DNA of 64,000 bases from Aldrovandia affinis (GCA_029706075.1 JAINUG010000198.1:1102501-1166500), one strand, 5' to 3'. Positions 48,721 through 59,912 are shown, counted from the stretch's first letter. Numbers and translations: made by a program. Notes: generated from the letters alone by a model not told the origin.

Positions 48721-49399
48721 TCTGAATGGCGCTTGGGGGAAATGCGTGTTAGCTGAACGGGAAAACAAACAGTAGATGGTGTAAAGAAAATATGGCATGA
48801 TGTTAGGCGGCGTCCAAAAGAAAAACTTTCCTGCGACAGAATGTGGGAAAAATCCATGGGCGGTCGTCCAATTGAGGAAAGAATATTATAATAAGAATAA
48901 AGAATAGACAATAGACCAGTTGACCAGTAGGGATGACTGGTGTGCCATGAGACAGACAACCCAGCATACTGAATCCCTCCCTCCCTGGGCAACTATGCAT
49001 CGCCCCATGGGGCTGTGGCCACAATCGACACTGGCATGGCCTGGATTCATATCAGACCATGGGGCTCATCCACACATTAGAACAGTACCTTAATAGGAAG
49101 AGCCAGTCAGCAGGCTGATTGCCTATTCTGCTTAACTAGATGAGAGTTAAGCAGGCAATAGGCCATCAAAAGAGACTATCATGTAAGTGAGTATCATGGG
49201 ACTTGGAAGACTTCTTCAGAAGATGGTGGCCAGCAGGCATGCCACAGTGCAAGCTCTTGCCAGGCTCCTTGTTTTTGTTGTGTCAGAACAACTCTTTGTA
49301 GGCTCAGATATGACAGAAAGACACTGCTCGAGATCCGACAAGCAACCCATGGACCTTACGGCCTCGATCACCTCTCCCTACAAGAGGAAATACTAACAG
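48721..49399. other. Unassigned DNA with an imperfect hairpin
   Basis: 49119-49163 holds an inverted pair: gcctattctgcttaact, a 7-base loop, agttaagcaggcaataggc. Otherwise unclassified. Confidence 0.4.
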
Positions 49400-49790
49400 A
49401 CAGCTTGCCTGACTGGGAGTCATGGAAGTTCACAGGTGGCTGACGCGGAAGACGTCCGTCCGAGACCCTTTTCACCCGGCCCACCACCTTTTCCGACTCC
49501 TGCTCTCTGGCAGGTGTTATAGATCTCTTGGCGGAAGGGCAGAACACCTCAACCGTAGCCTCTTTCCCCAGGCTATACACAAACCGAACCATATGTAAAC
49601 TGAAATCTGTTAGTCTGGTGCGCTGTACTCATTCTGTCATTGTCTACTGCACTTTGTCTCTGTTTATTGTCTGTTGGCACTGTCTATTGCGCTTATTGTT
49701 TGTTTGCTGGGTGCATGTGGAAACTGTCTCGGCTCTCTATACCTGGAGTGGAAACAAACTCCACCGGCTTGGCTGTGTGGCAATAAATTA
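49400..49790 (+). pseudogene. LINE 3' fragment, degenerate
   Basis: Around 49465-49600 a frame reads roughly FHPAHHLFRLLPSG then GRAEHLNRSLFPR. This parallels the C-terminal segment of fish non-LTR elements (the HHLF..LPSG box followed by RT..L..SFFP). It is followed by T-rich tgtttattgtctgttggcac and caataaatt. Truncated at both ends. Confidence 0.45.
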
Positions 49791-50094
49791 GATGAATTGC
49801 ATGAATGATTGAATTGTACTGGTGTAAAGACCGAATACTTTCACTAAGCCATGCTTCAGTAACACGAACATAATTTACGCCATCGACCCAGGAGTTGAAC
49901 ACCAACTTATCTATCCAGTAAACAATCGTAAACATTTCTGTAAGTTTTTATGGATAAAACTGAAAAGATACATTCAAAACGAGTATTTTAGAAGCAAGTC
50001 AATTCAGGAATGAATGAATTGTTCCTGGAAATCAGTACATATTGTATATTGTGCCTCTTATTTTTGCACTGAAAATTAATTATGCTGTAGGATT
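49791..50094. other. Unassigned AT-rich DNA
   Basis: Nothing recognised. Confidence 0.4.
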
Positions 50095-50300
50095 GTTAAG
50101 CAATACAATACATTACAATACAATACAATCATTTAGCAGACCCCTTTATCCAAAGCGCCTTACAGAAAGTGCATTCAGCTCAAGTGGAAAAACCACTTGA
50201 TGCTACAATGTCTAAGCACATAATTTGTCAAGTAAGCCACATAAACAACACAAGTGCTAATTACAAAGGAAATGAACAATAGGTGCAGCAAGCAATACTG
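50095..50300 (-). repeat. Dispersed retroelement tail, as at 845
   Basis: It starts with aataca repeats, then catttagcagacccctttat and aagcgccttacagaaagtgc. Shares order with 845-1120. Confidence 0.55.
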
Positions 50301-50634
50301 TTCTTCTACAAAATGGGTTTTCTTTTGAGATGTATTAAAAACCTTCTTCAATTCTCTATCTAAGATTTTGACAGAGAAGATTCATCCATTTTGTTGACCT
50401 GCTCTATTTCTATCAAACTATCAAACTTTCTGGCTGGTCCTACATCCACAACAGGAGAGAGAGGAGTGATACCAGATATATTTTACACGTGATATCGTTG
50501 ATAAATGTATCCACAGATGATGGGCTCATTTTTTGCCTTCAGGGATCATCGTATCGTATTTGTACTTTATCTGAACTGATATAGGCCTCCTCGTTCTACT
50601 CAAGCACCCGCTGATATAAAACATTTCCATTTCC

Positions 50635-50649
50635 AAACAAACAAACAAA

Positions 50650-50716
<67 letters not shown>

Positions 50717-50774
50717 ATAGATAAATAGATAAATAGATAAATAGATAAATAGATAAATAGATAAATAAATAAAT
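50635..50774 (+). repeat. Compound (AAAC)(AAAT)(AAATAGAT) microsatellite
   Basis: 140 bp of tetranucleotide repeats: a few AAAC, a long AAAT run, then alternating AAATAGAT, then AAAT. The tyrosine/leucine/isoleucine-rich frames predicted on the minus strand are translations of this repeat. Confidence 0.97.
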
Positions 50775-51359
50775 ACATCTGTCCTGTCACATTGCATTGC
50801 TTCCATCTGACATTGACTGGATTAGTCCTCCAATCAATCGCTTCTGCGGCCGGGAATCACTGTCATTTATCACCGCCAGCCCAAATCTCATTTCAGCCGT
50901 TTCATCCCCTCTCTCTTTTCCTTCATTCCAAATTTTCTTTGCGCCAAAGCATGTGTGCGTCTACGATCGCATCCACACCTTTCCAGGAACAACGTACGCG
51001 CGTCACAGTTGACGAAATGTGATTGCTTTTTTTAATCGCCTCTTGTTATGATGAGAAATAAGCGATGTTGAGGGAAAGAACAGAAGAGTGAGTTAAAGAC
51101 GGCAGGCTTTTGTTTTTGTCGTCGGAAGGGTCTGGCGGAGGTGGAGACGAACGCCTCGCTGGCACGTTCTCTCTGGCTGCCACCTGTCGTCGGCACGTGA
51201 CCCATTTAATTTCAAATGTACTCTCAATAACGGCCAAATTACTTCCTCCCATTCAATATAAATTTGCATATTGCTATTAATGACTGGTGCCAAATATGCT
51301 ACAACATTTTAAAGGACCAAAATGAGAAAGTTGGAACTCTAGATGTGCTAACTATGATT
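50775..51359. other. Noncoding block, possible conserved element
   Basis: 51180-51300 (cacgtgacc, ttaatttcaaatgtac, aaatttgcatattgctatta) has octamer-like atttgcat and homeodomain words and no repeats. Conservation is unproven. No gene. Confidence 0.35.
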
Positions 51360-51445
51360 GTTCCTACCATGTATTAATGCACATCTTGTAAGTCGCTCTG
51401 GATAAGAGCGTCTGCTAAATGCTTAAAATGTCAAATGTAATGTAA
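51360..51445 (+). repeat. SINE 3' tail fragment
   Basis: Same junction as at 15700: attaatgcacatcttgtaag then tcgctctggataagagcgtc and aaatgt words. Confidence 0.78.
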
Positions 51446-51935
51446 TGTTAATCAACTGTAAGTTAATATTTTCGGAAAAAACTGAATCATAGTCAAATAG
51501 TGTACACGACAGCAAGAAAACAGGAATTGGGATGGCAGGTATACCATCCGCCAAGTTACAAGTAGGCAGGGCATACCCCACACCTGTATATTTTAATAAA
51601 CACAGAGGCATGGATGCAGATGTACAGGAAAACAGTAAATATATCTGAGGAATCATAGGGCCCTATGTCACCAGGTCCCTCTTAAAAGAAGCATGTTTAA
51701 GGGTTGCCAGGCAACTCAGGTCCTGTAATGGTCACATGGCTCACAGGGATTTAAACTTCCCTGTAGGTACTTAATTGAAACAGTAATGTGACCAATTATA
51801 CAATTAGTGGCTAATTGTGCTGCAATGTGATCAATGAGTTTGCCCATTACGGTGAGGGGGAAAAAGGCATGGATGGAACACGAAACACGAAAAGCATGTC
51901 TTTGAGCAAACGAGTGAAACGGTATCCGCCTAGTG
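51446..51935. other. Unassigned DNA
   Basis: Nothing recognised. Confidence 0.4.
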
Positions 51936-52010
51936 CAGGGGGGGCAATTCTGGTCCTGGAGGGCCGGTGTGTATGCAGGCTTCTGTTTCTATCAATTAAC
52001 CTGGCTCAAT
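51936..52010. mobile_element. One end of a hAT-type MITE
   Basis: caggggggggcaattctggt then cctggagggccggtgtgtat matches the left-end style of the MITEs at 42250 and 57675. The other half is missing, replaced by AT-rich sequence. Confidence 0.55.
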
Positions 52011-52064
52011 TCACTAATAATATAATAATAATATACTAATAATATGCTTTATAATAATATAATA

Positions 52065-52392
52065 TACTTTATCTGCCATGTTACACAAAGTAATTGGAAT
52101 TTATCTTTTCACATATCTCTCCTAGATACACACACACATAGACCCCTATACATATGTATTCCATCAGAGGTCCGAGCGCAGGGTCAGCCATAGTACGGCA
52201 CCCCTGGAGCAGTTTAGGGGTTCAGTGCCTTGCTCAAGGGCACTTCGGCAGTGCCCCAGGAAGTGAACTAGCCTCCTCCGGTTTCCAGTTCATTGTTTTT
52301 CGTTAGCCTTCCTGGGATTTGAACCAGCAACCCTCCGCTTCCCACTCCGTGTTCCCAGCCCGTGTCGCTAACCACTGAGCTAATGCCGGTTC
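52065..52392 (-). repeat. SINE family D, near full length, minus strand
   Basis: On the minus strand it starts gtgaaccggcattagctcag (A-box region), B box GGTTTGAACC-like (reverse complement of ggatttgaacc at 52317-52327... region), then cttgagcaaggcactgaac and ggctgaccctgcgctcgg, and ends tctaggagagatatgtg...gataaagtat. The copy at 12089 shares the second half. Confidence 0.8.
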
Positions 52393-54338
52393 ACTCTCAG
52401 ATTAGATTACAGTAAACATTTCAAGAACAGTTTCAGATGTCATTCATGAGATGAACAGAAAACTTAGCTAAAATGTCAGATCATGTAAATGATTTGGGCT
52501 AATTACAAAATTAAGAACAGAAGTTGGCATGGAATCCAGAAACAGATGCCCACCCCAGGCCGAGTGCACTGCACACATACGGATTTTATTTATTTTTTCT
52601 ATAATATATTTCATGGGAAATATGCAAATTGTTAATAATGGAGAAAGTAATCAATGCTTTTGGGTAACGAAGCCACTTTTGTGAAATGCAAGTTGTATAT
52701 TAATAGATATCTTCATGATTAAAAATAAAAAAGAAATACAAAAAAATCAAAAAATCATAGTCGTTCCTAGTGCATGGAATATGAAGACACATGTACTCTG
52801 TATCTGTATCAACCTTGATTAACAAGTAATTTTCTCTCTACTTCAATAATGTGTGGAAGGAGAAAAAGGTAAGGCAATTTCCGATACTTGTCACGTTGGA
52901 GGGCCCCCCAGGGCCCAGGGCCCCTCTCATAGATCCGCCACTTACGCTCATTTGGAAAGAAAGCGCCTATGTGTTGCATCATCGCTTGTAACGCATGCCC
53001 AAAGAGAACACAGAAGTGTGCGTGTGAGACGTGTTCTACCTCTAACCCTTCACATCTCCACCCCCAATCGAAAAAACATTTCTCTAAATGTTTTTTTTCT
53101 TCTTCTATTTTTATGTGAGACAAATATCAACACACACACACATACAACACACACACACACAGTTATCTATCAAAACATTAACGAGCAATTATTCTCAGAC
53201 CTCTATTTCCCTGCCACTGTGGTGTGTGCTTAATTACACTACCCACATCGATTGCCCAATCGACCATCCGACTGCACTGCGCGGCACTCTACGATCCGAT
53301 TCGCACAATGAACAAACCAATCACACAACTCAGAGTAATTTTATCAGAGGTGTGAAAAATTAATCAATCAGAATAATTAGTAGGGACAGTGTAGTTCGGT
53401 TGCTCTCATCGGCGTATTCCCTGTGAAGCAGTGATCGTGCTCTTTTCAGCAGAAGCAGCGCAAGAACGTCTCTGCTACAGATGAAATCTATGAAAGGACA
53501 AATTCTATCTCATTACTTGCAGCACAAAGTTAATCCTCCCCGTTCTGTGCGCAAGAATTCCCCACGGCCAATGCTGTTATACTCGTCTGTCTCAAATTAT
53601 TCTGCATCCTTTAATGCTCCTACTGTCATTACTACTACTACTGCTACTGCTAATGCTACTACTGCTACTACTACTACTAATACTAATTTTCTAGTGCTAA
53701 TGAATAACAAATCATTAACAAATCCCTAGGGCAAGATTCAAACAAACCCAATCTTATTTTCATTTAACTTTGTGAGCAATTAATTTCATGTAATTTACCG
53801 GTCAGCTGCAACTTTAAAAGGCAGGTAAACATGTACGTATGTCATTCAGTTGATATTTTAAGAAGCTTCCCGTTTTTGAGAGATGACATTTACAGAGGAC
53901 CACTTCCCAGAAACGGATGATGAGAAAGGAGGCCCGTGTGGGCAGGGTTGGAGAACACTGACTCTTTCTGTGATTTCTGGGTTTTTCAGAGCAGGCCCCC
54001 ACACTGTGGACCACTCTGCCTGAGCACATTAGGCCTCTACAGGCTGCATTTAACCGTACATCCCATATAATGTATTTTGTTTGACCTTGTTTAATTGTCA
54101 TTCTCTGCTTTTACATATAAATTTGGACGCAACCATTATTTGGTTTATTGTTTATGCGCTGCCTGTACTTACCCAGTATGGCAGTCCTTTCCCTTCATTT
54201 ACTGTACTGTTTTATTGTGTTATTAGTTTGCATTATTATTATTATTATTTGGCCTAAAAAGTTATCTACCAATTAAGTGTATTATTATCGTTATTAATAT
54301 TATTACTTTGGCTTGGAGTACAGCAATTGACACAAATG
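52393..54338. other. Unassigned DNA with CA and trinucleotide repeats
   Basis: A (CA)n run with one interruption at 53128-53161; imperfect (TAC/TGC) trinucleotides at about 53628-53692. No gene. The open frames overlapping these repeats are by-products. Confidence 0.45.
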
Positions 54339-54347
54339 TAATGTGAG

Positions 54348-54732
54348 GTTATTATTATTATTTTTTTAATTCTCTTTTTTCACCATTTTTTCTCCCGAGT
54401 TTAGTAGCCAATTATACCCTCTTTTTCATGTCAGTTATCCCCTCCCTCATATTTGAGAGCTCACTGCCGTAGTCCTGAAACCAGCAGTGACATGCACGAA
54501 GCACCGCCTCCTCCAAGCCGGAACCCGCCAAGCCGTCACCGTAACTCTGGTATGCAGACATGACCACTCCTATACTCAGCGATCTCGTATCGGCTTCCCT
54601 CCCCCCACACTGGGGCGGACAGCCTAGTGGCACTCCTGACCAGAGCTGAAACTGGCACGACCTGGTGGAATCAAACCCGGTCGCAGTGGGTAGCGTCAGA
54701 TGTTCTACCGCTACACCACCCGGGAGGCCCCA
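54348..54732 (-). repeat. SINE family C, full length with 9-bp target duplication
   Basis: Complete minus-strand copy. The tRNA-like head (gggcctcccgggtggtgtag, B-box region gggtttgattcc) is at the right, the A/T-rich tail at the left. Flanked by taatgtgag at 54339-54347 and 54733-54741. Confidence 0.9.
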
Positions 54733-54741
54733 TAATGTGAG

Positions 54742-55086
54742 TTTTAAATTTCCATAAAATGTCAAGATTCCTCATTATATTCATTCTTTTGGTAAGCACC
54801 TGATCCGGAGTCTTCAGGAGCAGGCATAGTCTAGTCATCCTTTCTGTTCTGTTCTGTTTCTGTGTCTGTTGAAGTTTTTTTAGCAGACTGAAATTCAGAC
54901 AGTGAACACTTATGTATTCAACAAGGCAAACTTCTTCTTTTTTTTTGTTGCTAACACAGTCTGGGTGGCAGTGTTGCAGTGAACAGAAATGGCTGCCAAA
55001 GGAGACGATGCCAAGACAACAGGTAAATAAACAATAATTTGGCTATTATAATTCATTTTAATAATAATCCTTTCGCGTGAAATGCA
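54742..55086. other. Unassigned DNA
   Basis: Nothing recognised; short tcttctttttttttg run near 54935. Confidence 0.4.
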
Positions 55087-55395
55087 AGTTGCCCACTGCG
55101 GCAGGGGTTCGATCCCCGGCTGCGCCAGCCCAGCTCTGGCCGGGAGCTCCGTTCCTGGGGTGACGATTGGCTGTCTGCCCCAGGGGGGGGGAGGGGGAGG
55201 CAGGGCTGGCATGGAGGGCTTCCCTGTGGGCAAAATAAATAGGCGACTTCCGTCTCTGAGAAAGCGGTTCATTGCCATCCTCGGGGTAGTGGCTTGTCCC
55301 GTAGATGCGGGTGGCGGGCTCGTGGGGGAGGGAGAATTGACAAAATAGATGGTACAATTGGCCACCAAATTGGGAGAAAAAAATGGGGCAAAAAT
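55087..55395 (+). repeat. SINE family C, 5' end partly missing
   Basis: Starts inside the head with B box gggttcgatcccc, then cagctctggccgggag, gattggctgtctgcccca, a G-run, ctgagaaagcgg, and the end acaattggccaccaaattgg gagaaa. Confidence 0.82.
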
Positions 55396-55439
55396 CTGAA
55401 ATAAATGTATTTTTAAAAATGTTTAAAAATCAAATAGTG

Positions 55440-55740
55440 GTTGGGCGCGATTGTTCAATTCCCGTCTGCCCCGGGAATGCCACCAGGGGCAGCGATTGGC
55501 TGTCCGCCCCAGGGAGGGGGGAGGGAAGCCGACGTGACGTTCGCTGCGCATAAGAGTGGCCCTGTAGTACCAGGTTATGGTCGACAGCTTGGCGAGTGCC
55601 GTCTCGGAGGAGGCGTTACTTTGCCTTCGTCACTACCAGTCACAGGACTACGGCAGCGAACTCACATTACTAGGGGGGGATTGACATAAAACAGCGGGTC
55701 TAATTGGCTATTGAAAATGGGATAAAAAAATTATAATCAG
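55440..55740 (+). repeat. SINE family C, 5'-truncated, tandem to the previous copy
   Basis: gcagcgattggctgtccgcc, agggaagccgacg, ctcggaggaggcg, cacaggactacggcagcgaa. It follows the copy ending at 55395 in the same orientation with about 45 bp between. Confidence 0.82.
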
Positions 55741-56282
55741 ACCATCTCAATTGTGCTGCATCCAAATGTGAAATGTAATCGGCGAACAAAACATGGCGTT
55801 CAGTTTGAACTCGTTCAACAGTAACCGTTCCAAGGGAACATTTTGACGTAAACGGAAAATGTGCTTCTAAGAAGAAAACGTTCACTACAGTACACACAAT
55901 ATTCTCCTTCCCCCCTCCCAACAATCTCATCCAAGAAAGTATGTTAAGTATATTCAAATCTCACTCTTAGTCACCTCTCAAATTCGACAGCTCACTGGCT
56001 GCCTTTATGGATGATAAATCTGTAACGATCAAATAATGATGGGCGAAACTAAAAATCATATTGCATGCTCTCCTTCACATTCACGCCTGCTTGAAAATCA
56101 GTCACTCAGTGGTTGAAATATACACGGTTTTGAAAATGAGATACGCAAGCACTTTGGTCACATCTGCTGAGAAAGAACTTTGGCTGTGCACAGCCTGAAA
56201 TGTCAAATGTGAAAAAGAAAAGGAAAATGGCAAGTTGATTCTAAATGAAACTGTGCATGAAATGGCTAAAACATGGCAGGCA
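55741..56282. other. Unassigned DNA
   Basis: Nothing recognised. Confidence 0.4.
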
Positions 56283-56290
56283 TCAGATGA

Positions 56291-56548
56291 TTCATTCATT
56301 CATGCATTATCTAACCCCGCTTATTCCTCATCAGGGTTGCTTGAGCCTATCCCAGCATGCATTGGGCAAGAGGCACCCTGGAATACAATCCGGAATACAC
56401 CATACAGTCTCTGGACTGTGGGAGGAAACCGCAGTACCCAGGCGGACATGGGGAGAACATGCAAACTCCACACTGAAAGGCCCCGGCCAGGATTCAAACC
56501 CAGGGCCTTTTTGCGACTGTGCTATTCACTGCACCACCATGCTGCCCC
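56291..56548 (-). repeat. tRNA-derived SINE family E with 8-bp target duplication
   Basis: On the minus strand the head is gggcagcatggtggtgcagt with B box GGTTTGAATCC. The body includes the well-known fish repeat words gttctccccatgtccgc and ggtttcctcccacagtcc. It ends gggttagataatgcatgaat. Flanks tcagatga (56283-56290 and 56549-56556) match exactly. Confidence 0.88.
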
Positions 56549-56556
56549 TCAGATGA

Positions 56557-57049
56557 CATGATATAAATATTCAAGCAGAGGGGAGGGATCTAAGGATTCG
56601 AACCTTAGCATAAAGGAGAAATGTACATGTAGAGCAGTGGTTCCTTCTGTTGACATCAGCGGTTTTGTGTGGGGTGTTCAGTATGTAGTGCTAAGGCTAC
56701 GTCTGCTATTGAGTCCTGACACCAACGCCATTGATTTCATACCAATATTGCACACACTGCTATGGAGAGTCCACCCGCAGTGTCGACGACGCCCGCACCA
56801 GCAACGAGCACTCTGGCGTCATTCCCACTGTTCTGTTAACGAGACGGCCATGTTAAACAACCGGGAAAAGTCACGTCAGCTTCCACAATTAATAAGCCAC
56901 CTCTTAAAGAAGGACTTTAGATCTCAGGTTTACAGTCCCATTAGTCCCTCCTTGACATGTACCTGTAATAAGATTTATATTTAGAAACATTGTAGAGAGA
57001 AAAAAAACCTTGTTTAGCATATGGATATGGATTTTTAGTGATGAAGTTT
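56557..57049. other. Unassigned DNA
   Basis: A CpG-bearing stretch lies at 56770-56860; no splice or coding support. Confidence 0.4.
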
Positions 57050-57208
57050 AATAATAATAATATACGCCATTTAACAGACGCTTTTATCCAAAGTGACTTA
57101 CAGTAGTGAATGCATACATTTTTCAGTATATGCGGCCCCAGTGGGGATTGAACCCACAACCTAAGTGTTGCCAATGCTGTGCTCTACCAACTGAGCCACA
57201 GAGAACCA
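57050..57208 (-). repeat. SINE family B, minus strand, full length
   Basis: taataataatatacgccatt (tail), aacagacgcttttatccaaa, cagtagtgaatgcatac, ggggattgaacccacaacct (B box reversed), tgctctaccaactgagccac (A box reversed). Confidence 0.88.
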
Positions 57209-57674
57209 ACCAACCAAGTTTCTCCCGCCAATTTAAGTGTTAAGATTTCTCCTCTCATTTTAAATATAAATAATGGATATTATCAGTGATTTGTATTATT
57301 TACCATTCTTCTTCTTCTTGTTTTTTTGCTTGGGCAATGAGAGAGAGCCTCCCATCGCTTGTGTGGTAGCATGGCCTATTGTCAGGCAGTACAAGACAGT
57401 TCAAGTTTTTGCCCTTTGAATCTATTGGTTCAATCTGAGCAGACACTCCACTGTACCACTTTGTGGAATTTTATCATTGAAACCAATTACTTTTCAGTTC
57501 CGCACAACCCACGGCAGTGTGTTGCCACTGCGAGCTGGCTTTCTCGGGCGACGTTTGAGGGCTTTCAGATGTTCAGAGCGTGTGGCACTGGGCGAGGTAG
57601 GGTTTGGTTCAATTCCATTTCATTTCAGTCATTTCAGGAATTTAGTTAGAAAAAGGGCCCGTAATGCTCGAAAG
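57209..57674. other. Unassigned DNA
   Basis: Nothing recognised. Confidence 0.4.
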
Positions 57675-57813
57675 CAGGGATCTCTGATCTCCAGTCCTGC
57701 AGAGCCACAGTGTCTGATCATTTCTGGTCTGTTTTGGGCCTATTAATTGAAGGGAAATCGCAAAAAAACCTGCAGACACTGCGGCCCTCCAGGACTGGAG
57801 TTTGTGATCCCTG
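57675..57813. mobile_element. hAT-type MITE, 139 bp
   Basis: Left end CAGGGATCTCTGATCTCCAG; right end, reverse complemented, CAGGGATCACAAACTCCAG. Then gcctgcag/ctgcag words. A decayed 8-bp duplication is possible (ctcgaaag / ttccaagg). Confidence 0.75.
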
Positions 57814-57924
57814 TTCCAAGGGGGATTTTCAATTACATGAACGGAATGTCAATTAATTTCTTGAATTGAGTGAACTGAAATGGAACTAAAGTGAGGTCGC
57901 AGCTGTGTTTGTGGTTTATACACA
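57814..57924. other. Short unassigned stretch
   Basis: Nothing recognised. Confidence 0.4.
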
Positions 57925-58712
57925 TAAGTGCATATTCCCTGCCTGAGATGACAACTGAATTGGAGGGAGAGATACAGGACACTTCAGGACCATGGACAGA
58001 GGAATTCATCAGGCCTGTACTGGGCTGTGTTCAGAATACAAACAGCTGCATGAAGCATTGGTGGTTGAAAATGCCTCCAAATATGGTTAGATGAGACACA
58101 ATTTTGCACACCAGTGGTGGGCTGTTGCATCGGAAGAAGGACACTTATGTTGAAAAGGCTCTATTCCTACAGTGAAATATGTTGGTGGATCTTTGAGGTT
58201 ATGGGCTTGTTTTTTTGCATCTATTGGTCCTTGTTAATTTCAATGTAATCATAAAATGCCACAAAATGCCACAAAATGACCATGGTTTTGCGATGACCAT
58301 CTCAGTCTCCAGACTTGAACCCAATCGGAAATTTGCAGTTTGAATTGAAGCAGGCACTCCACAAGCACAGACCGAAGGATCTTGAAAGATTCTGTATGGA
58401 AAAATTGTAAAATATCCCCAAATATGTTCACCAATCTCATACTACAACACCAACATTACAGAAGATCCATATTTATTGTTGCTGGATTATATTTAAAATA
58501 GTGCCAATAATTGGGGGGGGGACCCTTTTGGGGAGAAAAAAATATTAGTCGTTAAAGGAAATTTTTCTCTGAACAATTGTATTAGTATAATATAATCACA
58601 TTTTTACATTTTTTGGAGCATACAATATAGCTTATAACTTGTATTGTGTAACTTGTATAAGCCATTTTCATCAAGGCGGGTGGGCAATCATTCTGGACCT
58701 CACTGTATATAA
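57925..58712 (+). pseudogene. Tc1/mariner transposase, 3' part, dead
   Basis: A degenerate frame contains PSQSPDLNPI at 58297-58326, the conserved box just before the last catalytic acid of Tc1/mariner transposases, followed by FELKQALH-like and RPKDLERFCME-like segments. Upstream, about 58130-58200, corresponds to the TYVEKALF...GGSL region. Stops at several points. The 3' end reaches tgtatat near 58710. The 5' part of the element is missing or unrecognisable. Confidence 0.68.
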
Positions 58713-59316
58713 AGGAATAAAATTGGTTGAAAAACATAGGCTATGTATAAAAAAATATCTAACGAACTCGTGAAAAACAGGATGTTGAAAGTCCTATAAT
58801 GGGGCTGAATATGTATGGTGGTCGGTACATACATAAAGCATTGCTGAAGTGTTCTAGAGCTCCATGCGAAAGGTTTTAATCATACAAAACTGGTGCTTCA
58901 TTTTCCTCCTGTCGGTGGCAGCCACCACAAAACTAGCTGACAAATTGGGCCATACACCTTCTCACAAAATGAAATAGTTATTCCTGTTGCAAAGAGTTGC
59001 AGCTTTGAGTGAACTTCCTCTTCAACAGCAAAGCACTCGCAGTGTTCCGAAATGTTCTGCTCTAGTGAACGCACAACTTGGGTGCACTGAATAGTAATAA
59101 TTCCAAAAATACTTAAACGATGCTGAATTGAACACGGAGCTGAAAAATGCCCCCAGCGTAGCAGAGTGTGTTTGTCTAAAGTAAGCAAAGCCAAATGATA
59201 CCACATAATATTGAAATATGAGCTACCTAGCCACTACTAATATAGTTTCTATCCTCCAACATATAACTAGAATTAAAAATATAGTACAAATATAGTAGGC
59301 TGTAGATACAAAACGA
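58713..59316. other. Unassigned DNA
   Basis: Nothing recognised. Confidence 0.4.
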
Positions 59317-59475
59317 ATAATAATATAATATACGCCATTTAGCAGACGCTTTTATACAAAGCAACTTACAGTAGTGAATGCATACATTTTCAGTATATGT
59401 GGACCCAGTGGGGATTGAACCCACAACCTAAGCGTTGCCAACGCTGTGCTCTACCAACTGAGCCACAGAGAACCA
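59317..59475 (-). repeat. SINE family B, minus strand, full length
   Basis: Same order as at 57050: atatacgccatttagcagac, acttacagtagtgaatgcat, tggggattgaacccacaacc, gctctaccaactgagccaca. Confidence 0.9.
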
Positions 59476-59518
59476 CACTATAATAGATGCTCTAATGGCA
59501 AACCTGATGTTGAACGTG

Positions 59519-59687
59519 TGTAACGGAGTTTGTTCTGCCTGCAGTGAGTTTCGAACCGAGGATCTCAATGCGACGCGATTTAGCCCACTGAGCTAAAGAC
59601 TCAAGTCTCTAACTCTGGGAACTAATCACACTCTTATCGACGTCACATTCTGTAGCGGACGCTCACGTACCAGAACACACCCGCTCA
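59519..59687 (-). repeat. 3' LTR of the TRIM
   Basis: Minus-strand ends TGAGCGGG...CCGTTACA. A box TAGCTCAGTGGG at 59584-59595, B box GGTTCGAAACTC at 59546-59557. Keeps the cgtccgctacagaatgtgac segment also present at 46545-46733 but lost from the 5' LTR. Confidence 0.85.
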
Positions 59688-59749
59688 ATTCTCCCCCCCG
59701 AATCTCCTGGGCAGCAACCACAGCCCGACCGATTACCATCAGTTGTAGG

Positions 59750-59767
59750 ATCCGAGTCACAGCACCA
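59750..59767 (-). promoter_or_regulatory. tRNA-His-type primer-binding site of the TRIM
   Basis: Minus-strand TGGTGCTGTGACTCGGAT, one mismatch from TGGTGCCGTGACTCGGAT, the site known for tRNA-His-primed elements. It lies one base from the LTR end. Confidence 0.85.
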
Positions 59768-59768
59768 A

Positions 59769-59908
59769 TGTAACGGTGGCTGGTTCTGCCCCCAGTGAGT
59801 TTCAAACCGAGGATCTCGATGCGACAAGAGAGCGATTTAGCCCACTGAGCTAAAGACTCAAGTCTCTAACTCTGGGAACTTATCACTAACCAGAGCACAC
59901 CTGCTACA
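59769..59908 (-). repeat. 5' LTR of the TRIM
   Basis: Minus-strand ends TGTAGCAGG...CCGTTACA. A box TAGCTCAGTGGG at 59841-59852, B box GGTTTGAAACTC at 59797-59808, 44 bp start to start as in a true tRNA gene. Confidence 0.85.
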
Positions 59909-59912
59909 CGTG

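Larger units (their letters stand above)
59519..59908 (-). mobile_element. TRIM-like miniature LTR retrotransposon with tRNA-type promoter boxes in its LTRs
   Basis: 390 bp, minus strand. LTRs 59769-59908 (5', 140 bp) and 59519-59687 (3', 169 bp) flank an 81-bp interior (59688-59768). On the minus strand the 5' LTR ends TTACA, then one base, then the 18-base site TGGTGCTGTGACTCGGAT (59750-59767). This matches the known tRNA-His primer site at 17 of 18. Just before the 3' LTR lies a purine run cgggggggagaa. The exact 4-bp duplication cgtg flanks it (59515-59518, 59909-59912). Each LTR carries a Pol III A box and B box in the sense direction. No coding capacity, so reverse transcriptase and integrase must come from elsewhere. 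The two LTRs differ by an approximately 35-bp deletion, a 6-bp insertion and substitutions, so it is not very young. Confidence 0.88.

Noticed and set aside
50596-50806. Tyr/Leu/Ile-rich frames that look like membrane proteins
   Set aside because: They are the translated AAAT/AAATAGAT microsatellite on the minus strand.
59530-59620. Possible free-standing tRNA gene in the TRIM LTR
   Set aside because: The T-arm stem does not pair properly and the unit sits inside LTR ends with PBS and PPT; only promoter boxes are claimed.
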